Assembly (NCBI GenBank): GCA_900469615.1 | Contig: UBYA01000001.1 | Span: 1-64,000 of the forward strand | Length of the DNA stretch: 64,000 nucleotides | Direction of reading: 5' to 3' | Origin: Hyphomicrobiales bacterium | GTDB lineage: Bacteria; Pseudomonadota; Alphaproteobacteria; Rhizobiales; Rhizobiaceae | Shown: positions 26,827 through 35,161 of the stretch, in pieces | Layout: each line of letters opens with the position of its first letter | How positions within the stretch are numbered: position 1 is the stretch's first letter | The notes under the pieces: generated by a model | What the model saw: only the letters and a program-made list of their open reading frames with translations | Database searches by the model: none | What the model was told of the DNA's origin: nothing | Made by a program: the position numbers and the translations under genes

Positions 26827-26846
26827 TTGGGTTATCGATTACCCAA
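26827..26846. promoter_or_regulatory. LacI-type operator upstream of lacI
   Basis: TTGGGTTATCGATTACCCAA is symmetric at 9 of 10 positions per arm with a central CG. It begins 6 bases before the lacI start, so bound repressor would block its own transcript. Shares the GGGTNANCGNTTAC core with the site at 25757. Confidence 0.65.
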
Positions 26847-27112
26847 TAGCGTCATTCAGGCCCGCTTGTCAACCGCGCCGACGGAACGCCCGTCGCACAG
26901 CCTCATGTCCCTCCCCGGCCGGGGCTTTCAACACTTCTGATCATGCTGGAAAATGACGAGCGGAGCGCTCTGTGCATCCCACACGCGCCGAAGAACCGCA
27001 ACGCAGGTTCTTCATCGGAAAGCCATCCCTGCTCAGGACAGGGATGAAGATATTGTCAAACGGCCCGTCCTCCGGTCTTTCCAGGGGAGAAACCATGCGG
27101 CCCGTCCGGCAC

Positions 27113-28834
27113 TCAATAGGAGGCGAGCAGATTCGCCCCGAAATCCGGCTGGACGCCAAGGAGCGGTGCAGCGTGACTGATGATGTCGTGAACCATGGGA
27201 GCGGCCGTTTCAGTAGCTAGGTTCAGATTGTGAAGACCTGTCAATGGCTGGTCAATGAAGGCCAGTACAACATACTTCGGATTTTCCATCGGAAAGGCGG
27301 CGAGAAAGGAATTGAAGCTCAGCTTGTGGGAGTAGACGCCATGGATCACCTTATTAGCGGTGCCCGTCTTGCCGCCTACATGGAAGCCGGGGACATCGGC
27401 CGTCTTGCCGGTGCCCTGCTCGCCATTTAGCTTGAACAGATATCTGATGGCATCGCTGGTGCTCTTCTTGACGATAGGCCGTTCGGTCTTCTCGGCCTCT
27501 GCCTGCGTGCGTTCGAGGAACGTTGGCTCGATCAGCTCGCCACCATCGATGAGCGCAGCTCCGGCAACGGCAGTCTGCATCGGCGTGGTGGCGACGCCGT
27601 GGCCGAAGGCGATCGTAATCGAGTTGATCTTCTTCCAAACCTTCGGCTGGTACGGTGACGCCACTTCGGGCAGCTCCGTCTGCATCTTGGACAACAGGCC
27701 GAAGCGCGTCAGATAGCTCTTCTGGATATCCATGCCGACCTTCATCATCATCTTGGCAGTGCCGACGTTCGATGAGTAGCGGAAGATTTCGGGGATCGAA
27801 AGAACGCGGCGCGGAACGTCGCGGTCGTCGTGGATAGTAAAGCCGCCATAGTGCAAGGGGGTGCCGGCATCGAACGTGTCGCTCAGCTTAACCGTTCCGG
27901 TGTCGAGGGCCATCGCAATCGAGAAAGTCTTGAACACAGAACCCATTTCGTCGGTGCCGTTCGACATGCGATTAAGCCAGCCCTTGACGTCTGACTGCGG
28001 ATCGTTGGGGTCGAAATCGGGCACCGATGCCATGGCGAGCACTTCGCCGGTATGGATATCCAGGATGACTGCGCCGGCAGACTGGCCCTTATATCTTCCG
28101 ATTGCGTCTTCTACCACATCATGGACGATATTCTGGACGCGCAGGTCGATGGAGAGCCGTACCGGCTCCAGCGTGTCGCGGCTGGTCAGGCCGGTGGAAT
28201 CGAGATCCGACAGGCCCTGCATATCGAGATACTTCTCCATGCCGGCGACGCCATGATTGTCGATATCGACATAGCCGAGAATATGCGCGGCGGTGCGCCC
28301 GCCGGGATAGAAGCGCTTCACCTCCGGCCGGAAACCGATCGCCGGAATGCCGAGCGCGAGAATATCGCTCTGCTGCTTCGGCGTCAGCTGACGACGGAGC
28401 CAGGCGAAATGGGAGCGATGGTCGGCCAGCTTCTTGTAGAGCGATTTACGGTCGATATCGGGAAAGACGGTGGCGATCTTTTCCACCGCCTCGTCCGGAT
28501 CGACCACCCGGTTGGGCTCGGCGAACATCGACACGGTGCGAATGTCGGTGGCCAGCAGTTCACCGTTTCGATCGACGATGTCGGGGCGCGCCGCGGTCAC
28601 ATGCTCGGGCGGGATGGACGAGGTATCGGCTTTTGGCTCCATATCGAAATAGGTAAGCCTGGCGAAAATCGCGGCATAACAAACGATCAACCCGCCGCCG
28701 AGCATCATAATTCGGGCTTTGGTAAGCTTGGATTGGCCGACGGCTCGCGCAGGCGGGCGTTGGCGCCACCCTGGGCCAAAGGTTAGTCGGATGAGGCGAC
28801 CGCTGTTTGCACTTAAGGCGTGAATAATCGACAT
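27113..28834 (-). CDS. ftsI: FtsI-type peptidoglycan transpeptidase (class B PBP)
   Basis: A 573-residue penicillin-binding protein that cross-links septal peptidoglycan. One membrane anchor (MMLGGGLIVCYAAIFARL, residues 43-60) precedes the dimerisation domain; the transpeptidase domain has the active-site serine in S299-V-F-K, the SSN motif at 354-356 and KTG near 500 (VGGKTGTAN). All catalytic motifs are intact and length matches rhizobial FtsI, so it could be functional. It stands alone, without mraY, murE or other division-wall genes, next to the replication region, which suggests an accessory copy beside a chromosomal one. The window does not show whether that chromosomal copy exists. 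Confidence 0.9.
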   Translation of the reverse strand: MSIIHALSANSGRLIRLTFGPGWRQRPPARAVGQSKLTKARIMMLGGGLIVCYAAIFARLTYFDMEPKADTSSIPPEHVTAARPDIVDRNGELLATDIRTVSMFAEPNRVVDPDEAVEKIATVFPDIDRKSLYKKLADHRSHFAWLRRQLTPKQQSDILALGIPAIGFRPEVKRFYPGGRTAAHILGYVDIDNHGVAGMEKYLDMQGLSDLDSTGLTSRDTLEPVRLSIDLRVQNIVHDVVEDAIGRYKGQSAGAVILDIHTGEVLAMASVPDFDPNDPQSDVKGWLNRMSNGTDEMGSVFKTFSIAMALDTGTVKLSDTFDAGTPLHYGGFTIHDDRDVPRRVLSIPEIFRYSSNVGTAKMMMKVGMDIQKSYLTRFGLLSKMQTELPEVASPYQPKVWKKINSITIAFGHGVATTPMQTAVAGAALIDGGELIEPTFLERTQAEAEKTERPIVKKSTSDAIRYLFKLNGEQGTGKTADVPGFHVGGKTGTANKVIHGVYSHKLSFNSFLAAFPMENPKYVVLAFIDQPLTGLHNLNLATETAAPMVHDIISHAAPLLGVQPDFGANLLASY

Positions 28835-28919
28835 TACCGATTTTTTCGCTGAGATTGGAAGAGCGATGCGCTCCTCGATTAAGAATCTTTAAACTTAAGT
28901 TGGTTAACAATGAACTAAT

Positions 28920-28936
28920 GCTAAGACCCTCTTAGC
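28920..28936. repeat. inverted repeat GCTAAGA-CCC-TCTTAGC
   Basis: Perfect 7-base arms with a 3-base centre, 86 bases upstream of the ftsI start on the minus strand, in an AT-rich stretch. The half GCTAAGA is repeated about 64 bases farther. A regulator site for ftsI is plausible but unproven. Confidence 0.45.
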
Positions 28937-29739
28937 ACCGCACCATCGGAAAGCCAGCGTTCCGGTCCGGCATAATCGACGAGATGCTAAGATCGAATAG
29001 CGGCGGGGCGAAAGCGGCTATATTCCGATGGACGCCCACCCAAAACGCCGCACGACTGTGAAAGCCCTCATCCGAGGCGAACCTGATCCGGCGACGGAAA
29101 TTTGCAGGACCGTAGCAGACGAGAATGCGCAGAGATCATGCCGGACGAAATCGGGCGCCATAATATCGTGGCATATGACAACCCCTTCATCGCATCCGCG
29201 ACGGGAGTCACCTGCCGAAGCGCGGGCTCGATACCACCGCCCCGGATCATGATCCGCATCGCGGGATCAAGCCGAAGAATCCGGTGCCTTTATCGTCTTT
29301 GGCTGTGCGACGCCACGCGTTGTCAGCGCTGTACCGCACCAGCCTTCCCGCAGTGTCGTTGTCATCGGCGCGGTCGACGAAATTCTCGAAACAGCTTTGA
29401 GCGAGTAGGGCGACCGCAGCCGATTATGGCATATGGCAAACGTCTACGTCGTATAGCATTGCTCGCGCATCGATGCTCCGGCTCGCCTCCTCGGACGGCC
29501 CGCTTTGATTCTCGGCATTACAGAACGCCGAGCGCGGCCTTCATCGGCAAGACGATGGAAGCGGCATCCGCCTTCTATTCTTATGGTAATTTCCAACGAC
29601 AATATTTCCGACTGTCCTGCTTCCTGTAGCCGGCGCGCGATGAGTGCGGTTGAAAAGTTGTCGGCGACAGTTAGTAGGGTATGGGAATGAAATTCGAGCG
29701 GGACTATTGCACTTCGCTGAAACAGCAAGACATGCATTC

Positions 29740-29765
29740 AAAACCCTGACAGCTGTCAGGGTTTT
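29740..29765. repeat. parS-like palindrome 1
   Basis: A perfect 26-base palindrome with core CCTGACAGCTGTCAGG and flanking AAAAC/GTTTT. The same 16-base core is found at 29863-29882 and at the repB stop codon. repABC replicons carry 16-base palindromic parS sites bound by RepB, usually close to the rep genes, so centromere function is likely. Confidence 0.75.
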
Positions 29766-29860
29766 CCAGCCGAAGCGAGCGGTTGGGTATATAAGCGATT
29801 TCAGCTTTGCTGCATGGCTCCTCCCTCAATAAGAGCTTGCGGTGTATCCTACGGCAGCAA

Positions 29861-29884
29861 AAACCCTGACAGCTGTCAGGGTTT
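29861..29884. repeat. parS-like palindrome 2
   Basis: A perfect 24-base palindrome identical to site 1 in its core and in three flanking bases on each side. It is exactly 120 bases from site 1 and 70 bases upstream of the HIT-family gene. Two close sites would favour cooperative RepB loading. Confidence 0.75.
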
Positions 29885-29953
29885 CAAGCCTATCGAAGAA
29901 TAGGTTTGCAGACGCGAAACTCTCGGCTTTAATCCAGCGAACGAACTGAAAGG

Positions 29954-30466
29954 ATGGGGCGCTTGCCAATGGCTGCCGAATTTCTCATAACCGAGACCGA
30001 GGAGTGGCTGGTCAGCCATCGGATGGATTCCGCCCTTCCCGGCTACCTGATCGTCGCTTCCAGAACGTCCGCCAGTGATCTGTCCGATTTATCCGACAAG
30101 GCGTTGCGCGAGATCGGTCCGCTGCTGGCATTGGTGCAAACCGTCCTTCGTCGGGAGCTGCGGGCAGGACGCGTCTATATCGGTCGATACGGGCACCAAG
30201 CCGGGCACTCCTTCCACTTTCATGTCATCCCGATTTACGGCTGGGTCGAGGAGCTGTTCTGGCAGGACGAGCGATATCGAACGCTTCGGCAATTTACGGA
30301 TGACGTCAGCCCGCAAACAACGGATGGCGCGGAGCTGACCCTGTTCGTTTGGCGTGAATTTTGCGAGCGCCTCCAACCGCCGCCGATCGAAGGCCCGACA
30401 GTTCCCGAGGTCATCTTACTGCTTCGAAACATCATGCATGCTCGATCTTCGTCGATCGATACTTGA
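29954..30466 (+). CDS. HIT-family protein (histidine triad)
   Basis: A 170-residue protein of the HIT superfamily, which hydrolyses or transfers nucleotidyl groups (for example diadenosine polyphosphates). The fold opening FLITETEEWLVSHRMDSALP and GYLIVASR are typical, and the triad region is GHSFHFHVIP near residue 84; it has His at two of three motif positions (H88, H90) with Ser at the first and an extra His at 85, a variant triad. Start could be 29954 (AAAGG immediately before) or 29969. It lies between two parS-like sites and repC on the opposite strand; no functional link to replication is evident. Confidence 0.75.
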   Translation: MGRLPMAAEFLITETEEWLVSHRMDSALPGYLIVASRTSASDLSDLSDKALREIGPLLALVQTVLRRELRAGRVYIGRYGHQAGHSFHFHVIPIYGWVEELFWQDERYRTLRQFTDDVSPQTTDGAELTLFVWREFCERLQPPPIEGPTVPEVILLLRNIMHARSSSIDT

Positions 30467-31131
30467 AAGCGGGGGAAATCCATCGATGCGCCCGTCCGCC
30501 CCAGCCCATTGCCGCAACGACCGCGATGCGCAACAGTCCACTTGTTTGCCGCGTAAATCGGCAATTTTGCTTGACTTATCGCAGCGACTGTCGTGCAATA
30601 TCGCCTGTAACCGCCCTTTATCTTAGTCTGTATGCGTCAAATTTCACAGAATATAGATATTTGATTTTCCAAGATAATTTTCCTTTATTGAAGCTATCTT
30701 CGCATTAGCTTCCACCAGCCATACAGCGCCAAACTGGTCTGTCTGAGGGGACGATTGCCGTATCGATGCGATGCCGGATCTGGTCGTCAATCGCATGTAA
30801 TCAACGCGCAAATGCCCGGTCCAGCCGCGTTCCATGCATTCCTTTTCGGGGCGGGAACACCGTATTCACTCTACAAACAGCCCCACCCCGGCCATGAGAG
30901 AGCAGTATAGCAGGATCGACAGCGGATCGATCCGATCATCCTCCTCTCAAAGAGCGGTGGGATCCAGATACTGTCAGGGTCATACCGCCCACACATCCTT
31001 TCCCTGTGCCTGTAATTCCATGAGATCATTACAAAATTGTAAGGGAGCTATTCATTTTCGGTTAAGTCTCGGTAGCGCATCAAAGTCTGGCGTAAACACG
31101 CAGCATCAACCCCAATGCTTACGAGGCTCAC
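30467..31131. other. 660-base noncoding stretch
   Basis: No gene supported. It has an AT-rich tract at about 30630-30710 and a single half-site of the parS-like core (CTGTCAGGGT, about 30971). The last 130 bases contain the leader of the small secreted protein. Confidence 0.4.
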
Positions 31132-31302
31132 ATGAAAAACCTGTTTCTCGCTTCCGCCATTGCCCTGGTATCGGTAGTTGCCGTCAGCGCTCCCTCCCAG
31201 GCTGCTCCGTTTCACCGCCATCATGAGAAGTGCTTCGTGAAGTCTGTGAAGCACAAGGTTCACGGCCATTGGGTCATCCGCAAGGAACGCGTTTGCCGTT
31301 AA
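31132..31302 (+). CDS. small secreted basic protein, 56 residues
   Basis: A short gene with a clean signal peptide: MKNLFLASAIALVSVVAVSA then PSQAA, with cleavage after QAA. The mature peptide is about 31 residues, rich in His and Lys (PFHRHHEKCFVKSVKHKVHG) with two cysteines that could form one disulfide, ending VIRKERVCR. GAGG lies about 6 bases before the ATG. No family function is known to me; the pattern resembles small periplasmic hypothetical proteins of rhizobia. It is monocistronic, antisense-facing the 3' end of repC 187 bases away. Metal binding by the His cluster is a guess. Confidence 0.72.
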   Translation: MKNLFLASAIALVSVVAVSAPSQAAPFHRHHEKCFVKSVKHKVHGHWVIRKERVCR

Positions 31303-31489
31303 TCCCGCATCCGCATTCAAGCCGCCGATAGCATTCGACGGCAAACCGGACGGCCATAGCTGAGTAGATCCGCTGTGGCCGTATCGTTTCACGGGAAACC
31401 TTCGGCCTTACGTTGCTCGCGTCAGCTCCATGACGGTCGATCTCGATACAGAGCGTAAGAACAACGAGCTCGCATCCGATAGCCAAATC

Positions 31490-32719
31490 TCAAAGTCTCC
31501 TGACAAGGCTTGCGCTTGCCGTATGACCGGCACCGCCGTTTGCCCGAAGCAATGCCATAAGGGCAGGACCCAGGGAGAATTCACCCCGCCCCGCTTTTAT
31601 CGAGAGATCACGAAGATAGGCGCCGGCAGATTTGATATGTCCCGACCGCTGCAGAATGCAAGCCATTGTTACGGCTGCGTTTTCCGGTCCCATCATCCGG
31701 CAGGCATCCTGGTAGGCTCTGGGACTGATACCCAGCATCGAACGCACCACGATGGCAGCGGACATCAGGTCTCGCCAGTTGTTGATGATACCCAACGGGC
31801 CGTAAGAGCCAATTTCCGGGCAAGCCTTCAGCACCAGATCGAGGGGAAAGACCTGCATGGTTTGCCTGTCGAGCGTCTGTTGCGATTTTTCGGCCAGCTC
31901 TTTTTCAACGCTTGCTTCAGATTCAGAGATGGATTCTGGATTTGAATTCTGTATGTGGCGCTCACTATGAGCATCATTGGTGCTATAATTCGAGCTTTTT
32001 ACCTGCATTTCCAAAAGGTTGATGATTTCGCTCCGTAGGAGCTCCATATCGCGGAGTATCGAAACGATTTCTGCCGTTTTGGGAGCGCGCGGAATACGAT
32101 CGAGGAGCTCAGCAAAGCACTCTTCGATGAACGTCCAGTTGCCTGTAGCCCCTTCCTCGATTGCGGCTGTAATCAGCTTGCGAATGTCGCGCCGGCAGAT
32201 CGTAAGGGCTTCTTTGGCACGGCGAAGGGCAAAGCGGTCCGCGACCACCTGCTGTGCCATACCAGCCAGTTCCTCAGCCCGCCAAAGAAGCGGGGAAATA
32301 TCGAAGCCGAATGCGCTTTCGATCGCGCCGGCCCTGTCCTTTCTCGCATAACGCTTGCCGTTGGCGCTGTCCCGCCGAAGAATAAGGCCAGCTTCGACGA
32401 GAAGGGCGAGATGCCTGCGAAGCGTTGCGCCGGCGATGCCGTGAGCCCGCAATGTCAGTTGTGCGTTGGAGGGAAAGACGACGAGCTGAGCATCCCGGCG
32501 AAGCTCGTTATCGGGGTAAAAGCTCAACAAGGCGTTGAGCACCGCCAGGCTGCGATCTTGCAATCCCAACAGTTCTCGCGCCTCGGAAGCGTCGCGAAAG
32601 ACTTTCCATTTGTCGGCCGACGCGGCCCGACCTGTCTCGGCCGCCGCAATTTGCCGCCGCACCAAGGCAAGCGCCACCGACCGCCGCCCAAAAGGCGTCG
32701 TTACACTTCCATTCTCCAT
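31490..32719 (-). CDS. repC: RepC replication initiator
   Basis: A 409-residue RepC, the initiator of repABC replicons; the origin lies inside this gene in studied members. The N-terminus MENGSVTTPFGRRSVALALV is the family signature, followed by winged-helix sequence (NAQLTLRAHGIAGATLRRHL, FPSNAQ). The C-terminal third (SPRAYQDACRMMGPENAAVT, LRDLSIKAGRGEFSLGPALM) is the RepC C-domain. ATG 32719 is chosen by homology with AAGG 10 bases upstream; a GTG three codons earlier is possible. Separated from repB by the usual gap of about 190 bases carrying the antisense RNA. Confidence 0.95.
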   Translation of the reverse strand: MENGSVTTPFGRRSVALALVRRQIAAAETGRAASADKWKVFRDASEARELLGLQDRSLAVLNALLSFYPDNELRRDAQLVVFPSNAQLTLRAHGIAGATLRRHLALLVEAGLILRRDSANGKRYARKDRAGAIESAFGFDISPLLWRAEELAGMAQQVVADRFALRRAKEALTICRRDIRKLITAAIEEGATGNWTFIEECFAELLDRIPRAPKTAEIVSILRDMELLRSEIINLLEMQVKSSNYSTNDAHSERHIQNSNPESISESEASVEKELAEKSQQTLDRQTMQVFPLDLVLKACPEIGSYGPLGIINNWRDLMSAAIVVRSMLGISPRAYQDACRMMGPENAAVTMACILQRSGHIKSAGAYLRDLSIKAGRGEFSLGPALMALLRANGGAGHTASASLVRRL

Positions 32720-32812
32720 TTCTTTCACCTTCGAACAGGCAAAAGAAATCCGCTCACCAAAAACGGTGCCAAAAACTCTTGACTAGGATTCGAGGAAATG
32801 CGATTCTTCAGT

Positions 32813-32866
32813 TGCTACATTGAAGAGAAGGCTTCCACGACGGCAACGTTTGGGGGCCTTTTTCTT
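32813..32866 (+). ncRNA. candidate repABC counter-transcribed RNA (ctRNA/incA)
   Basis: Antisense to the repB-repC gap. A promoter TTGACT (32779-32784), 17-base spacer, GATTCT (32802-32807) predicts a start near 32813. A terminator follows: AAGGCTTCC (32828-32836) pairs with GGGGGCCTT (32852-32860) using two G-U pairs, then TTTCTTTT. The size of about 55 bases, position and orientation match the small antisense RNAs that limit RepC synthesis and determine incompatibility in repABC plasmids. Ends are estimates. Confidence 0.75.
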
Positions 32867-32895
32867 TTGCTGGGCTTCCTTTCCAATCAAAAAAG

Positions 32896-32911
32896 CCTGA
32901 CAGCTGTCAGG
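32896..32911. repeat. parS-like palindrome 3 overlapping the repB stop codon
   Basis: CCTGACAGCTGTCAGG, a perfect 16-base palindrome identical to the core of the other two sites. The repB stop codon (32907-32909) is inside it, so RepB bound here would sit at the start of the repC leader. Confidence 0.78.
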
Positions 32912-33941
32912 AATTAGGGTTGCTTTGCCGGCGAGAGAAGCGCTTGACCAGGTCGGGCAGTTCCTCCTCGACGAATTTTATGAATTCCGTACCCAGTGCT
33001 CCTTCTGCCGAAATTCGAACCTCTTTCGGCAAGATCATGCAGGCACCGAGCCTTGTTCCCGACGCGTCGGAAATAGGAATTTGCGTGTTGTGCGGAGTGG
33101 AGCGCGGTTTGACCGCATTCAGCGCCAGCTGAAATCGCTCGTCCGATGTTTCGTGATCCTTGCGCGTTCCGGACAGAACCGAACGCACGGCCGGCAATGC
33201 GTCCGGCTGTGCGGAAATCGTCCTGGCCAGTTCCAGCCATCGCGGCCGGCCGATCTTGGGCGCTCTCCCGATCGATTCGATCACGTCTGCGGGGATTGTC
33301 CGATAGACGTTGCGCATTCGCGCAAGCTCCGCATCCTCGATCGAGAGCGCCGCATAAATATGCCGCGCCTTGATCCCGGCATCGTCCATGCGTGCGGCAA
33401 AGAGGGCGCGTTCGATCCAGGTCAGATCTTGCCGGCTGGCATTTTCTATCCCCTGCGCAAGGACAAGATCGAGATCGGATATCTCGACTTCTATGGCGCG
33501 GACGGCGCGGCCAAGTTCAAGGGCCGCACGCCATCTGCGATGGCCGTAGATGACCTGATAGCGATCGCTCGAAGATGGATGCCGACGGACCTGGATTGGA
33601 ACCTTCTGGCCTTCTTCTTCGATGGAGCGCTTGAATCTCTCGAATTCATGGAGATCGTCATCCGGCAGACGGTCCGGATAGGGGGAGGGATCGATGATAT
33701 GGGGATCGAGGTCTTGAATCCAGCCGCCGCCGGATTCGACGATCGCCCGCAGCCGATCGCGTTCGGCCCGTATATCGCCGATGGCGCGATGCGCAGCACC
33801 GATGACGCCCGCTCCAACACGACCGGGCTGCGCCGGGGCAGGGGCGGGCGAAGGCTGACTGCCGACTGTTTCCTCACCTTCCAGCTCGGCGGAAAGAAGG
33901 CCGAAACTGGCGACGATGGATTTTCTCGGACTTTTGCTCAT
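32907..33941 (-). CDS. repB: RepB partition protein (ParB family)
   Basis: A 344-residue centromere-binding protein. The opening MSKSPRKSIVASFGLL is standard RepB; the ParB/Srx CTP-binding domain is near residues 65-160 (DPSPYPDRL...EEEGQKVPIQVRRHP, YGHRRWRAALELG = the GxRRxR box), followed by the helix-turn-helix and a C-terminal dimerisation region. Overlaps repA by 4 bases (ATGA coupling). Binds parS; the three CCTGACAGCTGTCAGG palindromes are the obvious candidates in this window. Confidence 0.95.
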   Translation of the reverse strand: MSKSPRKSIVASFGLLSAELEGEETVGSQPSPAPAPAQPGRVGAGVIGAAHRAIGDIRAERDRLRAIVESGGGWIQDLDPHIIDPSPYPDRLPDDDLHEFERFKRSIEEEGQKVPIQVRRHPSSSDRYQVIYGHRRWRAALELGRAVRAIEVEISDLDLVLAQGIENASRQDLTWIERALFAARMDDAGIKARHIYAALSIEDAELARMRNVYRTIPADVIESIGRAPKIGRPRWLELARTISAQPDALPAVRSVLSGTRKDHETSDERFQLALNAVKPRSTPHNTQIPISDASGTRLGACMILPKEVRISAEGALGTEFIKFVEEELPDLVKRFSRRQSNPNS

Positions 33942-35161
33942 CCTCGTCCCCAGCTTGAATTGATGAGATGCACGATCGCTTCATTGACCGCGTCGACCGA
34001 TTCGCGGGCGCGCTTATGCGTATCGCGACCGATCTGGCCCATTTCGAGTTCGTAGATCGAGCGCTTGGCAAGCCCCGCAGCCTCGACTGCGGTGCTTTCT
34101 ATCGCGGTCGGCAAAAGAACGTCGGAGCCGAAAAGATGGCGCAACAGCGCCACGACCTGCGACTGGGGCGCATCGTTCGGATCGTGCCGCGTAACCAGAT
34201 AACGAATGAAATCCTGATCGAGCTGGGCGCCGCTCTCGTTGAGGACACTGATCAGGTCGCCCATCATGAGCAGAAACTGGCTCATCGAAGCGACATCGAG
34301 CATGGCGGGATGGACCGTGATGATCATACTCGTGGCCGCATAGATCGCACTCAGCGTCAGGAAGCCGAGCGACGGAGGCGTGTCCAGGATGATCACGTCG
34401 TAATCCGACTCGATCTCCGTCAGCGCCAGTTTCAGGCGCTCGAAGAAGATGGCGCCGGAGCCCGATTTCTGGGCCAGAACACGAGGGGTCTCATGTTCGT
34501 ACTCCATCACTTCCAGATTGCCGGGAATAAGGTCGATACCATCGAAGTAGGTCTTGCGGATGATATCGCGAATCGGGCGCCGCTCGGATGCTTCATATCG
34601 CAATGCCGCATAGATGGTTTCATTGGCGCCGACGTCGATTTCCGGCTGCGCGCCGAACATCGCCGAAAGCGATGCCTGCGGATCGAGATCGAGGGCGAGG
34701 ACGCGATAGCCGTGCAACGCAAGATAGTGTGCGAGATGGACGCAGGTGGTCGTCTTGGCGCTGCCGCCTTTGAAATTGGCGATCGCCAGGATCTGCAAAT
34801 GCTCGCCCGGGCGGCGGCGCGGCAGGAAGCGAAGGGCGTCCGCCGGCTTCTGTTTGGCAAAGAGCTCGCGCAATTCATTGATCTGGGCAAGCGTGTAGAC
34901 GCGGTGATTGTTCTCCAGGCGGCTCGGTGTCGGCCCTCTTCCTTCGCTCGACATCAGCTTCAAGGTCGAATCCGGGATCGATGTTAGCTTGGACACTTCG
35001 TTTGTCAGGAACTGGCGAAGCATCTTTTCAGACTTCGGCGGATACATCCGCGTTCTGAGCTGCTGGAGCTGCCCCGACAATATCGTCGCATGGCGCGCAA
35101 TTTTGCTGCCTGCGTTTTCCTTGGAAGGAGCTATCGTCTCCGCGCGGTTTGCTATCGCCAT
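33938..35161 (-). CDS. repA: RepA partition ATPase (ParA family)
   Basis: A 407-residue Walker-type partition ATPase that also represses the repABC promoter. The deviant Walker A is KGGSAKTTT near residue 131, Walker A' LDLDPQASLS near 155, Walker B VIILDTPPSLGFL near 254. The N-terminal winged-helix region (residues 40-115) with the wing RVYTLAQINELRELF is typical of RepA. First gene of the operon; the promoter should lie in 35162-35450. Confidence 0.95.
   Translation of the reverse strand: MAIANRAETIAPSKENAGSKIARHATILSGQLQQLRTRMYPPKSEKMLRQFLTNEVSKLTSIPDSTLKLMSSEGRGPTPSRLENNHRVYTLAQINELRELFAKQKPADALRFLPRRRPGEHLQILAIANFKGGSAKTTTCVHLAHYLALHGYRVLALDLDPQASLSAMFGAQPEIDVGANETIYAALRYEASERRPIRDIIRKTYFDGIDLIPGNLEVMEYEHETPRVLAQKSGSGAIFFERLKLALTEIESDYDVIILDTPPSLGFLTLSAIYAATSMIITVHPAMLDVASMSQFLLMMGDLISVLNESGAQLDQDFIRYLVTRHDPNDAPQSQVVALLRHLFGSDVLLPTAIESTAVEAAGLAKRSIYELEMGQIGRDTHKRARESVDAVNEAIVHLINSSWGRG

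Larger units (their letters stand above)
28835..29953. other. 1.1-kb gene-poor region between ftsI and the HIT gene
   Basis: I see no convincing gene. The first 100 bases are AT-rich and likely hold the ftsI promoter. The inverted repeat GCTAAGA-CCC-TCTTAGC is at 28920-28936, and GCTAAGA recurs at 28985. Two parS-like palindromes lie at 29740 and 29861. Short open frames on both strands around 29068-29737 have no recognised family; they could be decayed genes. Confidence 0.5.

Noticed and set aside
27024..27046. CATCCCTG...CAGGGATG hairpin as terminator of ftsI
   Set aside because: Perfect 8-base stem about 70-90 bases past the ftsI stop, but no U-run follows on the minus strand, so intrinsic termination is not supported.
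29102..29629. 175-codon plus-strand frame
   Set aside because: Arg- and Cys-rich sequence without domain resemblance; typical of a random GC-rich frame.
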